Shown here in pieces: positions 1-9,879 of a DNA stretch of 32,954 nucleotides. Each line of letters begins with the position of its first letter. Position 1 is the first letter of the stretch. The DNA is taken from contig JAQXNR010000131.1 of assembly GCA_029098105.1 (NCBI GenBank), positions 1 to 32,954 on the forward strand, in the 5' to 3' direction. The DNA is from Lachnospiraceae bacterium (GTDB lineage Bacteria > Bacillota > Clostridia > Lachnospirales > Lachnospiraceae). Under the pieces are notes generated by a model. It saw only the letters and a program-made list of their open reading frames with translations. It was not told where the DNA came from and did not search any database. The position numbers and the translations under genes were made by a program.

Positions 1-2
1 AG

Positions 3-947
3 ACGATTTATAGATTGACTCCCGGTACTACATACTATGTAAGAGTACAGGCTTATATTTATTCTTCCAAGGGCAATACATGTGGTGAGTATTCTGATCC
101 GATTCAGGTTGTAACTGCTCCGACTGCAGTAACCGGTTTGATTCAGTCTGATGCAACGACAAATTCTGTGACACTGGCTTGGAATGCAGCACCCGGTGCG
201 AATACTTATATTGTTAAGGATAGCAATGATGTTGTGCTGGCAACTTCCAATACTCCCAGTGTAGTAGTTCCGAATCTGTATCCCGGTTTTTATAGCCCTT
301 TATATGTAACTCCAGCGGTAGTTACGGGTACAACTACAGTAGAGGGAAGCGGCAGCGAGCGAGTATGGGTTAAGACATTGCCTGCCAAGATGACTGAGGG
401 TACTTATGGAATCTCTAATGTTTGGTCTGCTTTGAAAGAGATTAATTTTTCTTCTACCAGACCGTCAGGAGCAGATGGCGTGGATGTTGTTGTTTATACC
501 ATTAAGGGGAATAAGAAAATATTCAGCACTGACACATCCGGCAGTTATTTTAAGTATAATGCATACCGCAAAAAAGGTCTGAAATACCGTGCCCGTGCCT
601 ATGTGGAAATCAATGGTGTCAAGAAATATGGTGCTTGGAGCAGTTACCACTATTTCTCAGTTGCTTCTATTGAAGGAAGAGGTGGTAGCAGAAAGATTCG
701 TGCTACATGGAATAAAGTAGATTGTGCAACCAAATATAAGGTATATATTTCTACTGCGGAGAAGACGGGTTACAAGAAGGTTAAGACCGTTGGAAAGAAC
801 ACGAATTCCATTACGATTACAAAGTATGGTAAAAAGAAATTGAAATCTGGCAAGACCTATTACGTTCGTGTAGTTCCGGTTCTGAAGTCCGGTAAGAAGT
901 CTTATTCCAGTGAAGTTTATTCCGTAGTATATGGAAGTGTAAGATAA
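3..947 (+). CDS. Fibronectin type III repeat surface protein, 5'-truncated by the window edge
   Basis: Frame is open to the window start (ACG ATT TAT AGA TTG ACT), reading TIYRLTPGTTYYVRVQAY; repeated FN3-like motifs (GKTYYVRVVPV) to the TAA at 947; the TTG start at 15 in the ORF track is probably internal. Confidence 0.8.
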   Translation, partial: TIYRLTPGTTYYVRVQAYIYSSKGNTCGEYSDPIQVVTAPTAVTGLIQSDATTNSVTLAWNAAPGANTYIVKDSNDVVLATSNTPSVVVPNLYPGFYSPLYVTPAVVTGTTTVEGSGSERVWVKTLPAKMTEGTYGISNVWSALKEINFSSTRPSGADGVDVVVYTIKGNKKIFSTDTSGSYFKYNAYRKKGLKYRARAYVEINGVKKYGAWSSYHYFSVASIEGRGGSRKIRATWNKVDCATKYKVYISTAEKTGYKKVKTVGKNTNSITITKYGKKKLKSGKTYYVRVVPVLKSGKKSYSSEVYSVVYGSVR

Positions 948-980
948 TTCAAAATATAATTTTATAAGGTATTATAAAGG

Positions 981-1027
981 CTCTCCTGTAGCGGGTATTT
1001 TTGATTCCGGCTGCAGGGGAGTATTTT
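981..1027 (+). terminator. Rho-independent terminator
   Basis: CTCTCCTGTAGC (981-992) pairs with GCTGCAGGGGAG (1010-1021), 12 bp with two G-T wobbles, followed by TATTTT. Confidence 0.75.
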
Positions 1028-1116
1028 AATGGGAATAATTTGCATGGCAAGTCATAGTATATTCATAGAACCGACTGCGTTTTATGTAGTGGTAACAATG
1101 TTAAGGGGGAAACTTT

Positions 1117-2175
1117 GTGGAAAAATTAGAAGATGTCTTAGATTGCTATGATATTTGCCGCAAACGCATTTTTCGCGGACGAAAGATGCTGATGTGTGAA
1201 TCACAGGATGGCTTATTGTACGGAGTAACAGAATCCAATCTGAGCGAAGGAAGATTGCAGCGGGAGTATCTGGTAAAACAGTATCTCATACAGCAGGGGT
1301 TTACCCGGGTTGACCAGTTGTGCCGTAACAAAGAGGGAAATTTTCTCACAGAGGATCGGTACCATACCACTTTTCTCGTAAAGCATTTTTTTAATGGGAG
1401 AGAGTTGGAAGTAGGTTCCCTGGAAGAAGTGAGGCAAGGTGCCTATAATCTGGCGTGTCTTCACACTTGTGCCCGGGGAATGCAGACCTGGATTGCAGAG
1501 GAGGAAAGGAAGTTAAAGGAAGAGGCAGAAAAATTTGAAGAAATGAAGGAAACAATGGATGCGTACCAATGGCTCTTTGAGTTGTTTGCCAAACGGAACC
1601 GGGAGCTGAAACGAATTTCTGTCTATATGCGTAAGCCGGGAAGAAAAGGAGAGTTTGTGCAGGCGTACAATGATTGTGCAGAATTGTTTTTACAGGAGGG
1701 AAAGCAAACGTTGGAATGTCTTCAGGGGATGAAGGAGATGATGGAATATCCCCAGAATGGAATTGCCAGTGGCTTTTGTCATGGCTCTTACCAGCATCAC
1801 AATGTTATGCGGCAGGATTCGGACTGGGCGACAATCGGAATGGAACAGTTTCATTTTGGAGCACAGTTGGAGGATTTGTATGATTTTTTGAGAAAGGTAC
1901 TGGAAAAAAACAGTTACAACTATGCGTATGCCCAGGCGGTATTAAAAGGTTATAGCGAAAAAAACAGTTTGCGGGACATTGATTACCGATGTTTGTATTT
2001 GCTGCTAATGTATCCGGAAAAATTCTGGAAAATCGCAAATCGGTATTTTAATTCGAAAAAAACCTGGGTTCCGCCCAAAATGGTGGAAAAATTAAGTAAT
2101 GTTGTAAAACAAAACCAAGAAAAAAGTGATTTTTTAGTAAAATTTAGAGAAGATTTTGTAGGATCTGCTCATTGA
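1117..2175 (+). CDS. CotS-family spore coat / aminoglycoside-phosphotransferase-like protein
   Basis: GTG start with AAGGGGG upstream; APT/CotS-like layout including GFCHGSYQHHNVM in place of the kinase HGD-x4-N loop. Confidence 0.65.
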   Translation: MEKLEDVLDCYDICRKRIFRGRKMLMCESQDGLLYGVTESNLSEGRLQREYLVKQYLIQQGFTRVDQLCRNKEGNFLTEDRYHTTFLVKHFFNGRELEVGSLEEVRQGAYNLACLHTCARGMQTWIAEEERKLKEEAEKFEEMKETMDAYQWLFELFAKRNRELKRISVYMRKPGRKGEFVQAYNDCAELFLQEGKQTLECLQGMKEMMEYPQNGIASGFCHGSYQHHNVMRQDSDWATIGMEQFHFGAQLEDLYDFLRKVLEKNSYNYAYAQAVLKGYSEKNSLRDIDYRCLYLLLMYPEKFWKIANRYFNSKKTWVPPKMVEKLSNVVKQNQEKSDFLVKFREDFVGSAH

Positions 2176-2234
2176 CTTTATTTTTTCAAACTTTTGAGTT
2201 ATAATTAGGTGGTATGTGATAATGAGGTGATACC

Positions 2235-3500
2235 ATGAGAAACCAGAGACGACAGATGATTGCCCTTCTGTTTCTTGTAAGTATATGTCTGCTGGCAGGG
2301 TGTACCCGAAGAAATACCACTAGTGGGGATACACCACAGGAGAGTACCACTCAGGAGAAGAAACAGGAAACCGGCAATACGGTGACCGGTGTGATTTCGA
2401 ATATAGACACAGAGTTGTCTCAGATTTCCATTTCAGATGTAGGCAACGGGTGGATTTATAAGATTGCCTACAATGGGACTACTACACTTAAGAGTCGCTA
2501 TGAAGAACCAATTGCGGTAGAACAGTTGGAAATTGGTGAGATTGTGGATGTGGTGTACGATTCCGACAATATGCTGGCGTCTTCCATTCAGATTTCCTAT
2601 GATGCTTGGGAATATGAAGAAGTGACAGGACTTACCTATAATCAGAAGGAGAATCATATATGGATTATGGGGGAAGAATACACCTATAACGCTTCTCTTG
2701 TATTATATGACAAGACTCAGGAAGAGGCGGAAACACAGGAACAGACAACAGAGATGACGCAGGAAGCGACAACAGAGACAACACAGGAAGATTCCACAGA
2801 AGTTGCCTCCGCAGATGGGGCAGAAGCACAAGGACACATTAGTCTGTCAGAGATTTCTGATCAAGACACAGTTACCTGCCGAGGCTATAAGGGAAAGATT
2901 TGCTCCGTGGTAGTTATTTCCGGTCATGGGTATGTGCGGCTTTCCGATTATTCCACTTATATTGGGGGAATGATTGCAATTGGTAATGTCATCCAGCCGG
3001 TAACGGAGAATATGGTACTTACTGTTCCGGTGGGGAATTGGACGTTGGAGATTGATAAAGATGGCAGGATGGGAACGAAGGATATTGTGGTGTCCCAGAA
3101 CGAGGAACAGACGGTGAATCTCGCCAGCCTCACAATTATTGCCTGTCGAAGAGGTGTTATGCATTTTGTAACCAATCCAGACAACTGTGTCATTACGATT
3201 GATGGAGTGGATTATGATGGCAGGACGGATTTTATTCTGGAATATGGTAAACATAAAGTAGTAGTGGGAGCGGTAGGATATAAGTCCTATAACGGTACCA
3301 TCAATCTGAATTCTGCCTATATTAATGTAAATGTGGAATTGACTCCTCTTTCTGAGGAGACGGATTCCAGTGCTGAGACTAGCAGCACGACGCAGCAGAG
3401 CAAGTCTTTTCGTTCAGGTTCTACCACAGAGCAGGCGGTACAGACAACAGAAGCGGCGGCATCCACGACAGAACAGACAGTAACAACAGAAGCCAATTAG
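2235..3500 (+). CDS. Lipoprotein with C-terminal PEGA-like domain and Thr/Glu/Gln-rich linkers
   Basis: Lipobox LLAGC after a hydrophobic signal; PEGA-like segment VTNPDNCVITIDGVDYDGRTDFILEYGKHKVVVGAVGYKSYNGTINL. Confidence 0.75.
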   Translation: MRNQRRQMIALLFLVSICLLAGCTRRNTTSGDTPQESTTQEKKQETGNTVTGVISNIDTELSQISISDVGNGWIYKIAYNGTTTLKSRYEEPIAVEQLEIGEIVDVVYDSDNMLASSIQISYDAWEYEEVTGLTYNQKENHIWIMGEEYTYNASLVLYDKTQEEAETQEQTTEMTQEATTETTQEDSTEVASADGAEAQGHISLSEISDQDTVTCRGYKGKICSVVVISGHGYVRLSDYSTYIGGMIAIGNVIQPVTENMVLTVPVGNWTLEIDKDGRMGTKDIVVSQNEEQTVNLASLTIIACRRGVMHFVTNPDNCVITIDGVDYDGRTDFILEYGKHKVVVGAVGYKSYNGTINLNSAYINVNVELTPLSEETDSSAETSSTTQQSKSFRSGSTTEQAVQTTEAAASTTEQTVTTEAN

Positions 3501-3578
3501 TGCTTCTTTGAATATATTAAGAATGAATCTGTGTATATACATCATTCATACAAGAGAGGGACCAGAAAGGAGTACACA

Positions 3579-5315
3579 ATGAATTACAAACAGGTATACG
3601 AGGAGTGGCTCAGAAATCCATATTTTGATACGGAGACCAATTTTGAATTGGAGAGTATTAAATACAATGAGAATGAAATCAAAGAACGTTTTTATTGCGA
3701 CTTGAAATTTGGAACTGCCGGGCTCAGAGGAATTATTGGAGCCGGTACGAATCGTATGAATAAGTATGTGGTGCGGCGCGCTACTCAGGGATTGGCAAAC
3801 TACATCATGATTCAGGGAAAAGAGGAGCAGGGCGTTGCCATTGCCTATGACTCCCGGAGAATGTCTACCCAGTTTGCGAAGGAAGCGGCACTGACATTGT
3901 GTGCGAATGGAATTAAAGCATATATTTTTGAATCTTTAAGACCTACTCCGGAATTGTCTTTTGCAGTTCGTCATCTGGGCTGTATAGCGGGAATTAACAT
4001 TACTGCCAGCCATAATCCACCGGAATACAATGGTTATAAAGTATACTGGGAGGATGGTGCCCAGATTACGCCGCCTCACGATGTGGGAATTATGCGGGAA
4101 GTTGGCGCTGTGGAAGATTGGGCGATGATTCGCACCATGCCGGAAGAGCAGGCTAAAAATGCCGGTCTGTACCAGGTGATTGGCAAGGATATTGATGATG
4201 TCTACATGGAAGAACTAAAAAAATTAGTGCTTCATCCGGAATGTATAAAAAAATGGGCGAAGGAATTGAAAATCGTATATACCCCGTTGCATGGAACAGG
4301 TAATATTCCGGCGAGAAGAATTCTTGCAGAACTGGGATTTGAGAATGTTTATGTAGTTCCAGAGCAGGAACTTCCCAACGGAGAATTCCCTACGGTGTCG
4401 TACCCTAATCCGGAAGCAGAGGAAGCCTTTACACTAGCGTTGGCATTGGCGAAAGAAAAGGATGCAGATTTAGTCCTTGCCACCGACCCGGATGCAGACC
4501 GCCTGGGTGTATATGTGAAGGACAAAGATGGAGAATACCATGTACTGACTGGTAATATGTCCGGCTGCCTTCTGGCGGATTACGAGATTGGTCAAATGAA
4601 GGCTTTGGGTCGGGATATCAGCGATGGTTCTCTCATTAAAACGATTGTTACGACGAATATGGCAGATGGCATTGCAGAGTATTATGATGTAAATTTAATC
4701 GAAGTATTGACCGGATTTAAGTATATTGGACAGCAGATACTGAAAATGGAGCAAACAGGAAAGGGTCAATATTTATTCGGTTTTGAAGAGAGTTATGGAT
4801 GTCTGATTGGAACCCATGCAAGGGACAAGGATGCGATTGTAGCAACGATGGCACTGTGCGAAGCAGCGGCATTTTATATGGACAAAGGCATGACGATGTG
4901 GGATGCCATGATGGATTTGTACGAGCGGGTAGGCTATTACATGGATGGAATCCAGTCGATTACACTGGCAGGTGTGGAAGGCGCGGAGAAAATCCAGCAG
5001 GTATTGGCACAGTTACGGGAGAATCCGCCGAAAGAGTTTGGCGGCTACAAGGTAAAATCTGTTCGTGATTACCAGATGGATACGATAAAAGATTTAAAGA
5101 CTGGAAAAATCACACCGACGGGGCTGCCTAATTCCAATGTATTGTATTACGATATGCAGGATGGGGTATGGCTTTGTGTACGTCCTTCCGGAACGGAGCC
5201 GAAAATCAAGTTTTACTATGGAGTAAAAGGTAAGGATTTAGAGGATGCCCAGAAACTTTCCGAGAAACTGGGAGAAGAAGTGGTTGCTATGATACATAAG
5301 ATGATTGGGGAGTAG
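3579..5315 (+). CDS. Phospho-sugar mutase (phosphoglucomutase/phosphomannomutase alpha-D-phosphohexomutase family)
   Basis: ATG at 3579 with AGAAAGGAG RBS; ITASHNPPEYNGYK active-site loop, DPDADRLG metal loop, RPSGTEPKIKFY phosphate loop. Confidence 0.93.
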   Translation: MNYKQVYEEWLRNPYFDTETNFELESIKYNENEIKERFYCDLKFGTAGLRGIIGAGTNRMNKYVVRRATQGLANYIMIQGKEEQGVAIAYDSRRMSTQFAKEAALTLCANGIKAYIFESLRPTPELSFAVRHLGCIAGINITASHNPPEYNGYKVYWEDGAQITPPHDVGIMREVGAVEDWAMIRTMPEEQAKNAGLYQVIGKDIDDVYMEELKKLVLHPECIKKWAKELKIVYTPLHGTGNIPARRILAELGFENVYVVPEQELPNGEFPTVSYPNPEAEEAFTLALALAKEKDADLVLATDPDADRLGVYVKDKDGEYHVLTGNMSGCLLADYEIGQMKALGRDISDGSLIKTIVTTNMADGIAEYYDVNLIEVLTGFKYIGQQILKMEQTGKGQYLFGFEESYGCLIGTHARDKDAIVATMALCEAAAFYMDKGMTMWDAMMDLYERVGYYMDGIQSITLAGVEGAEKIQQVLAQLRENPPKEFGGYKVKSVRDYQMDTIKDLKTGKITPTGLPNSNVLYYDMQDGVWLCVRPSGTEPKIKFYYGVKGKDLEDAQKLSEKLGEEVVAMIHKMIGE

Positions 5316-5380
5316 ACAGAATTGGAAAAAAGCGACAGGGGACAATAAAGAAAAAAGAATAGAAGACAAAACGATGATTG

Positions 5381-5415
5381 GCGGGGCATGTGAAAAACCA
5401 GGCTCCGCTTTTTTT
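5381..5415 (+). terminator. Rho-independent terminator-like hairpin after the mutase gene
   Basis: GCGGGGC (5381-5387) with GCTCCGC (5402-5408), one G-T wobble, then T7. Confidence 0.65.
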
Positions 5416-5436
5416 ATAAGAAAAAGGAGAACAGGT

Positions 5437-6165
5437 ATGATTTCATTTCAGCATGTGTCAAAGACCTTTGCCGGAGAGGTAAAGGCGGTGGAGGATGTGT
5501 CTTTTACCGTGAATCCCGGAGAAATTGTAGGGTTTATTGGACCAAACGGTTCCGGTAAAACCACTTCCATGAAGATGATGACCGGGATTTTGCAGCCGGA
5601 CGGTGGTAGTATACAAATTGGAGAATATGACATTGTGAAGGAGCCATTGCAGGCAAAAAGGCAAATTGGTTATATTTCTGACAATCCGGACCAGTTTTTG
5701 CGGTTGACAGGAATGGAATATTTGGATTTTATTGCGGATATTTATGGAATTTCCCAGGAGGAACGGCAACAGCGCATAGAAGAGTTTACTGAAAAATTTG
5801 GTCTGAGCGAGGTTTTGTCCCGCCAGATGATTGGTTACTCTCACGGAATGCGTCAGAAAATGATGGTAGTAGGAGCGTTGGTTCACAATCCCAAAGTGTG
5901 GATTTTGGATGAACCGATGACGGGGCTGGACCCGGAATCTGCTTTCCAGTTGAAACAAATGATGAGGGATCATGCGAAGAAGGGGAACTGTGTGTTGTTT
6001 TCCACTCATGTATTGGAAGTAGCGGAAAAATTGTGTGACCGGGTGGTGATTATTCGCTATGGAAAGTTGTTGTATGAAGGCACGTTGGAGGAATTAGAGC
6101 GGCAGAGTCCATCCAGCACCCTGGAAGAAATATTTTTGGAGATGATGAGCGATGAAAGTATATAG
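5437..6165 (+). CDS. ABC transporter ATP-binding protein
   Basis: Start MISFQHVSKTF at 5437; Walker A GPNGSGKT, signature YSHGMRQK, Walker B VWILDEPMTGLDP. Confidence 0.93.
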   Translation: MISFQHVSKTFAGEVKAVEDVSFTVNPGEIVGFIGPNGSGKTTSMKMMTGILQPDGGSIQIGEYDIVKEPLQAKRQIGYISDNPDQFLRLTGMEYLDFIADIYGISQEERQQRIEEFTEKFGLSEVLSRQMIGYSHGMRQKMMVVGALVHNPKVWILDEPMTGLDPESAFQLKQMMRDHAKKGNCVLFSTHVLEVAEKLCDRVVIIRYGKLLYEGTLEELERQSPSSTLEEIFLEMMSDESI

Positions 6166-7804
6166 ACGACTGGTCCGTACTTTTCTACGCTCCGGCGAGA
6201 TGGAGGACCCGAAACAGAAAAAACAAAAATTATTTTACACATTGTTGGGAATTACGGCAGTCCTGTTTATTATGTTACCCTGCTGCCTGATGGTGGGATA
6301 TTTGACCTATGCTCTTACGCTGGCACTGATGGGAAACGGCAATGGGTTACTGCTGGTCATTCATTTTATTGCACTGTTTTCCATTGTGTTTGGAATCAAT
6401 GTAATTTTGAATGTATTCTATTTTGCCGGGGACATTCCCTTTGTGCTGCCATTACCTATAGCCTCCTATAAGGTGATTGCCGCAAAATTTACCACCGCGT
6501 ACATAAATGAAAGCGTAATGCAGATTCTTGTGCTCTTTAGCGGGCTGATAGGTTATTTTGCAGCGTCAGGAGGAAACTGGTGGGAATACCCGGTTGGGGT
6601 TTTGGGAGTTTTGCTGTTACCGGTGGCGCCTTTGGCTTATTGCGGAATCTTCTGTGTAGTTGTGATGGCTTTTACGAAATGGATTCGTAACAAAGATCAT
6701 GCTCGACGGCTGTCCATGCTGGTTATGATTGTGTTGATTGGTGTGGCGGTCTCAGCAGTGGGTTTGTTACAGCAAGTGGACATGAATCATCTGACCGAGC
6801 AGCTGGGTGCAGGAAAAGTGACTTTTGTCAATGTAATGAATGTGGTGTTTCCCACCAACTACCTTTTAGCAGAGGCGTTGTCCGGACACAATATTTTCCT
6901 GTTTCTTCTGTACTTCCTTGTCAATATAGTGATTGTGGCAGTATTTCTCGGACTGGCACAAATGCTCTATTACCGTGGACTGATGGGGGCTGGTACCGAA
7001 GGTGGAAAGAAAAGAAAACACCAAAATGGGAAGGGCGCAGTTGCAGCAAAACAGAAAGCGCCTTGGAAAGCCTACATGAAAAAGGAATTTCTGGTACTGC
7101 TACGCACCCCTGCCTTTTTTCTGAACTGCATTGTGGTAAATATTTTATGGCCGGTGCTGTTTTACGTCATTCGTATGATGCAGTCAGACTCCGGACTGCT
7201 CCATAAATACTATCTGTATTACCGGCTAGGTAATGAAGCCATGCAGTGGATTGTGGTGTTGATTGTGATTGGAGTGACGGTGCTTCTGACGGCAGCGAAT
7301 AGTATTGCTTCCAGTGCCATTACCCGGGAGGGAAAACATTTTTATGTGATGAAATATATTCCTGTAGATTACCGGGTACAACTTCATGTTAAGGCGCTGG
7401 TCAGTATTATAATCAGTGGTGGATTTATGGTGTTCTACATTGTTCTATGCTCTGTGTGGATGAGAGTGGAGAATCTGACCTCATGGTATTATATTATAGT
7501 TAGTCTGCTGGAAGTGGTGTTTGTGACCTATTTTGGATTGTATCTGGATACTGTAAACCCCAAATTGGTATGGGATGATGAACTGAATGCTCTTAGAGGA
7601 AATACCAACGTGTTTTTTAATATGGCGTATGCAATGATTATAACTCTGGCTTTTGTTGTTATTATGCTTGGATTGTATTTATTTACAAAATTTCCCTTGT
7701 GGGCCTTTGAACTTCTTCTGTTGGTTGTGCTGGTACTGGCAGATTGGGGAATGATACGGATTTGTTGCAAAAAGGGAATAAAAAATCTGGAGGAACTGAC
7801 TTAG
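6152..7804 (+). CDS. ABC-2 type exporter permease, multi-TM
   Basis: Start overlaps the ATPase gene by 14 nt; many hydrophobic segments; adjacent to the cognate ATPase. Confidence 0.8.
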   Translation: MKVYRRLVRTFLRSGEMEDPKQKKQKLFYTLLGITAVLFIMLPCCLMVGYLTYALTLALMGNGNGLLLVIHFIALFSIVFGINVILNVFYFAGDIPFVLPLPIASYKVIAAKFTTAYINESVMQILVLFSGLIGYFAASGGNWWEYPVGVLGVLLLPVAPLAYCGIFCVVVMAFTKWIRNKDHARRLSMLVMIVLIGVAVSAVGLLQQVDMNHLTEQLGAGKVTFVNVMNVVFPTNYLLAEALSGHNIFLFLLYFLVNIVIVAVFLGLAQMLYYRGLMGAGTEGGKKRKHQNGKGAVAAKQKAPWKAYMKKEFLVLLRTPAFFLNCIVVNILWPVLFYVIRMMQSDSGLLHKYYLYYRLGNEAMQWIVVLIVIGVTVLLTAANSIASSAITREGKHFYVMKYIPVDYRVQLHVKALVSIIISGGFMVFYIVLCSVWMRVENLTSWYYIIVSLLEVVFVTYFGLYLDTVNPKLVWDDELNALRGNTNVFFNMAYAMIITLAFVVIMLGLYLFTKFPLWAFELLLLVVLVLADWGMIRICCKKGIKNLEELT

Positions 7805-7813
7805 TTCCTCCAG
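7787..7813. terminator. Bidirectional terminator formed by two overlapping convergent gene ends
   Basis: CTGGAGGAACT (7787-7797), loop GACTT, AGTTCCTCCAG (7803-7813); perfect 11 bp; T-rich on both exits, with the minus-strand exit reading ATTTTTTATT. Confidence 0.8.
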
Positions 7814-8541
7814 TTTGTTGAAAAATGCTTGATTCGGTATTCTTTTGGTGTCATACCGACTTGCTTTTTAAAGGTGCTAATAAAGTGACTCTGAGAACTG
7901 AAAGCCAAATAATTGCCGATGTCCTGATAGGAGTAATCGGAAAATTGCAGCATGTTTTTGGCAGCCTCAATGCGCATGTTACGAATATAAGAAGCGACAC
8001 TGACTCCGGTTTCTTTTTTGAACAAGGCAGAAAAATAAGATGGACTTAAATTCACTTCTCTGGCAACCTCTTCTACAGAAATATTGTAGTGAAGATTGTC
8101 GTAGATGTAATCTACTGCCAATAGTACAGGTTTCGAGTAAACATTGTTTTTTTGCAATTTGTGAACACGTGTGGCGAAATCCAGAGATGCCTGTTCATAC
8201 AAAGCGCGGATATCTGTAAGAGAAGTGCGGCACTGATCCATTTTCTGAATATATAAATCGCTCAGGTTAAACGCGTCCTTTTCCAACATGCCACCTTCTA
8301 TGGCAAAACGGGTCATCAGAGTGATTCCGGCAACGAACATATATTGTGCGTTTCGGGACGGGTCATCAGAGAGATGTCCGCATCCATCGTCCAGAAAGGT
8401 GTCTATTATGTGCCGGGCTTTTTCTACATCGCCGTGACGAATCGCACTCATAGTTGAGATTTCATCATTGTATGTAGTGTGCTTGAAATTATATTCTCGT
8501 TGTAAAAAAGTGGTGTGGGTTAATTCCTGTTCTACACTCAT
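7801..8541 (-). CDS. AraC-family transcriptional regulator
   Basis: C-terminal double HTH: VAREVNLSPSYFSALFKKETGVSVASYIRNMRIEAAKNML...SFSSQSHFISTFKKQVGMTPKEYR; start at 8541 shares ATGA with the upstream gene. Confidence 0.85.
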   Translation of the reverse strand: MSVEQELTHTTFLQREYNFKHTTYNDEISTMSAIRHGDVEKARHIIDTFLDDGCGHLSDDPSRNAQYMFVAGITLMTRFAIEGGMLEKDAFNLSDLYIQKMDQCRTSLTDIRALYEQASLDFATRVHKLQKNNVYSKPVLLAVDYIYDNLHYNISVEEVAREVNLSPSYFSALFKKETGVSVASYIRNMRIEAAKNMLQFSDYSYQDIGNYLAFSSQSHFISTFKKQVGMTPKEYRIKHFSTNWRN

Positions 8542-9179
8542 AATTTTGAATAACCATAGCCATTTACAATCGCATCCAGTTTTTGTCCGGATTTGCAAAT
8601 CGGGCACACTGACGGGTCGTAGGTCTGATAGCCCATGAGGTCTTCAGCGTGGAAAATGGAATCTACTTCAATTCCGGCAACCTGATTCGAAGCGCTGAAA
8701 ATAGCGGAGATACCCTGGATGATGCCGCCGTAATACTGAATACACTCCAGACTTTTCTGGATTGTCTTTCCGGTAGTGGCGGATGCTAACAGCAAAATAA
8801 TATTTTTGTCTTTTACCATAGACTGCAGATTGTCGCGGAAAATCAACTGTCCGTTGGAGTGTACTTCCGGGGTGACAACGCTTATAGTTTTATGGGAGTT
8901 CAGGGACATGATTCCTTGCTGTGTCAGTTGCTCTGCCAGGAATGCCCCAATGACTTCACAACCATCCATACAGATGATGGTATCTACAGGAGTGCTGCTA
9001 CTATAACGCTGTGCTATGATTTTGGCAGCCATGGTTGCCTCGCTTAACCGGGATTTCAACGTAGTCATATCCACATAGTAGTTAATGTGGGAATGGGATG
9101 TTGCGAAATGTCCGGGGATTACTTTCAAATTCAATGCTGAATTGACTTTTGCAGGTACTTTAATTGTGTTCTGTTCCAT
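8538..9179 (-). CDS. Orotate phosphoribosyltransferase-like PRTase
   Basis: PRTase-fold character (DTIICMDGCEVIGAFLAEQL; KNIILLLASATTGKTI in the PRPP-loop position); C-terminal CPICKSGQKLDA. Confidence 0.65.
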   Translation of the reverse strand: MEQNTIKVPAKVNSALNLKVIPGHFATSHSHINYYVDMTTLKSRLSEATMAAKIIAQRYSSSTPVDTIICMDGCEVIGAFLAEQLTQQGIMSLNSHKTISVVTPEVHSNGQLIFRDNLQSMVKDKNIILLLASATTGKTIQKSLECIQYYGGIIQGISAIFSASNQVAGIEVDSIFHAEDLMGYQTYDPSVCPICKSGQKLDAIVNGYGYSKL

Positions 9180-9220
9180 AATATACCCTCCTTCAATCGT
9201 TCGATGTATTTTCTTCTACT

Positions 9221-9250
9221 ATGATACTCTATTTTACCTGTCTTTTTCAA
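9221..9250 (-). promoter_or_regulatory. Putative sigma-A promoter for the PRTase-AraC operon
   Basis: On the minus strand TTGAAA, 18 nt, TATCAT. Confidence 0.45.
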
Positions 9251-9786
9251 CCATAAATTACATTTTTTACGGAGCATTTCAGAAAAGGAAAATAACAGAC
9301 TACTGGACTTATTAAAAACAGAATAATTGTAGTGTTTTGAAGTCCAGATAAGAGGCGGAATTCAGGGAAATTAGGGATTATATTAGAAGTTCCTCTAATT
9401 AAGCATATTGAAGGAATGTGAGAAAAACACAGTAATTACAAGGAAAAGATGGGGAAATTCCAAATAATGTAAAAACTTGTTTTTTTACATAAAAATAAAA
9501 ACTATGGGACAAGATTAGATTATTTTGAAATATTAGAAAACATAAATAATAAAGGATATAAAAGCAATAAGTATATTATAAAAAATAAAAAAGCAAAATA
9601 AATACCATGAATAAATTTGAAAATTATCTAATAATATTTCGAAAAAATGAAAGAAAAAATTGGTAAGAATTAAAAATATAAATAGAGAAAATTAAAAAAA
9701 CCAGTATTTATAACGGGTTGGAGAATAGTAAAACATTAGAGAACAATCTAAATTATAAAAATAAACACCTTTTCGAATTCTTTCCT

Positions 9787-9814
9787 TTGAAACAAAGAAC
9801 AAATATGTTATAAT
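9787..9814 (+). promoter_or_regulatory. Putative sigma-A promoter of the envelope-glycosylation operon
   Basis: TTGAAA (9787-9792), 16 nt, TATAAT (9809-9814), with an extended -10 TGT. Confidence 0.75.
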
Positions 9815-9879
9815 TGAAAGAAGGATTATTTCGTGAAAATATGTTTTATAAAATTATGAAGAAAGCAGGAGGAGTCGTT

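Noticed and set aside
2173-2206. TTGACT...TATAAT promoter before the lipoprotein gene
   Set aside because: Spacer is 22 nt, too long for a standard sigma-A promoter; the TATAAT may still be real but unsupported by a -35
5458-6009. 183-aa minus-strand ORF
   Set aside because: Fully antisense to the ABC ATPase with intact Walker motifs; His/Pro-rich composition typical of shadow translation
9814-9879. N-terminal extension of the 414-aa ORF in the supplied track
   Set aside because: Its start overlaps the TATAAT -10 box; the ATG at 9880 has a good AGGAGG RBS
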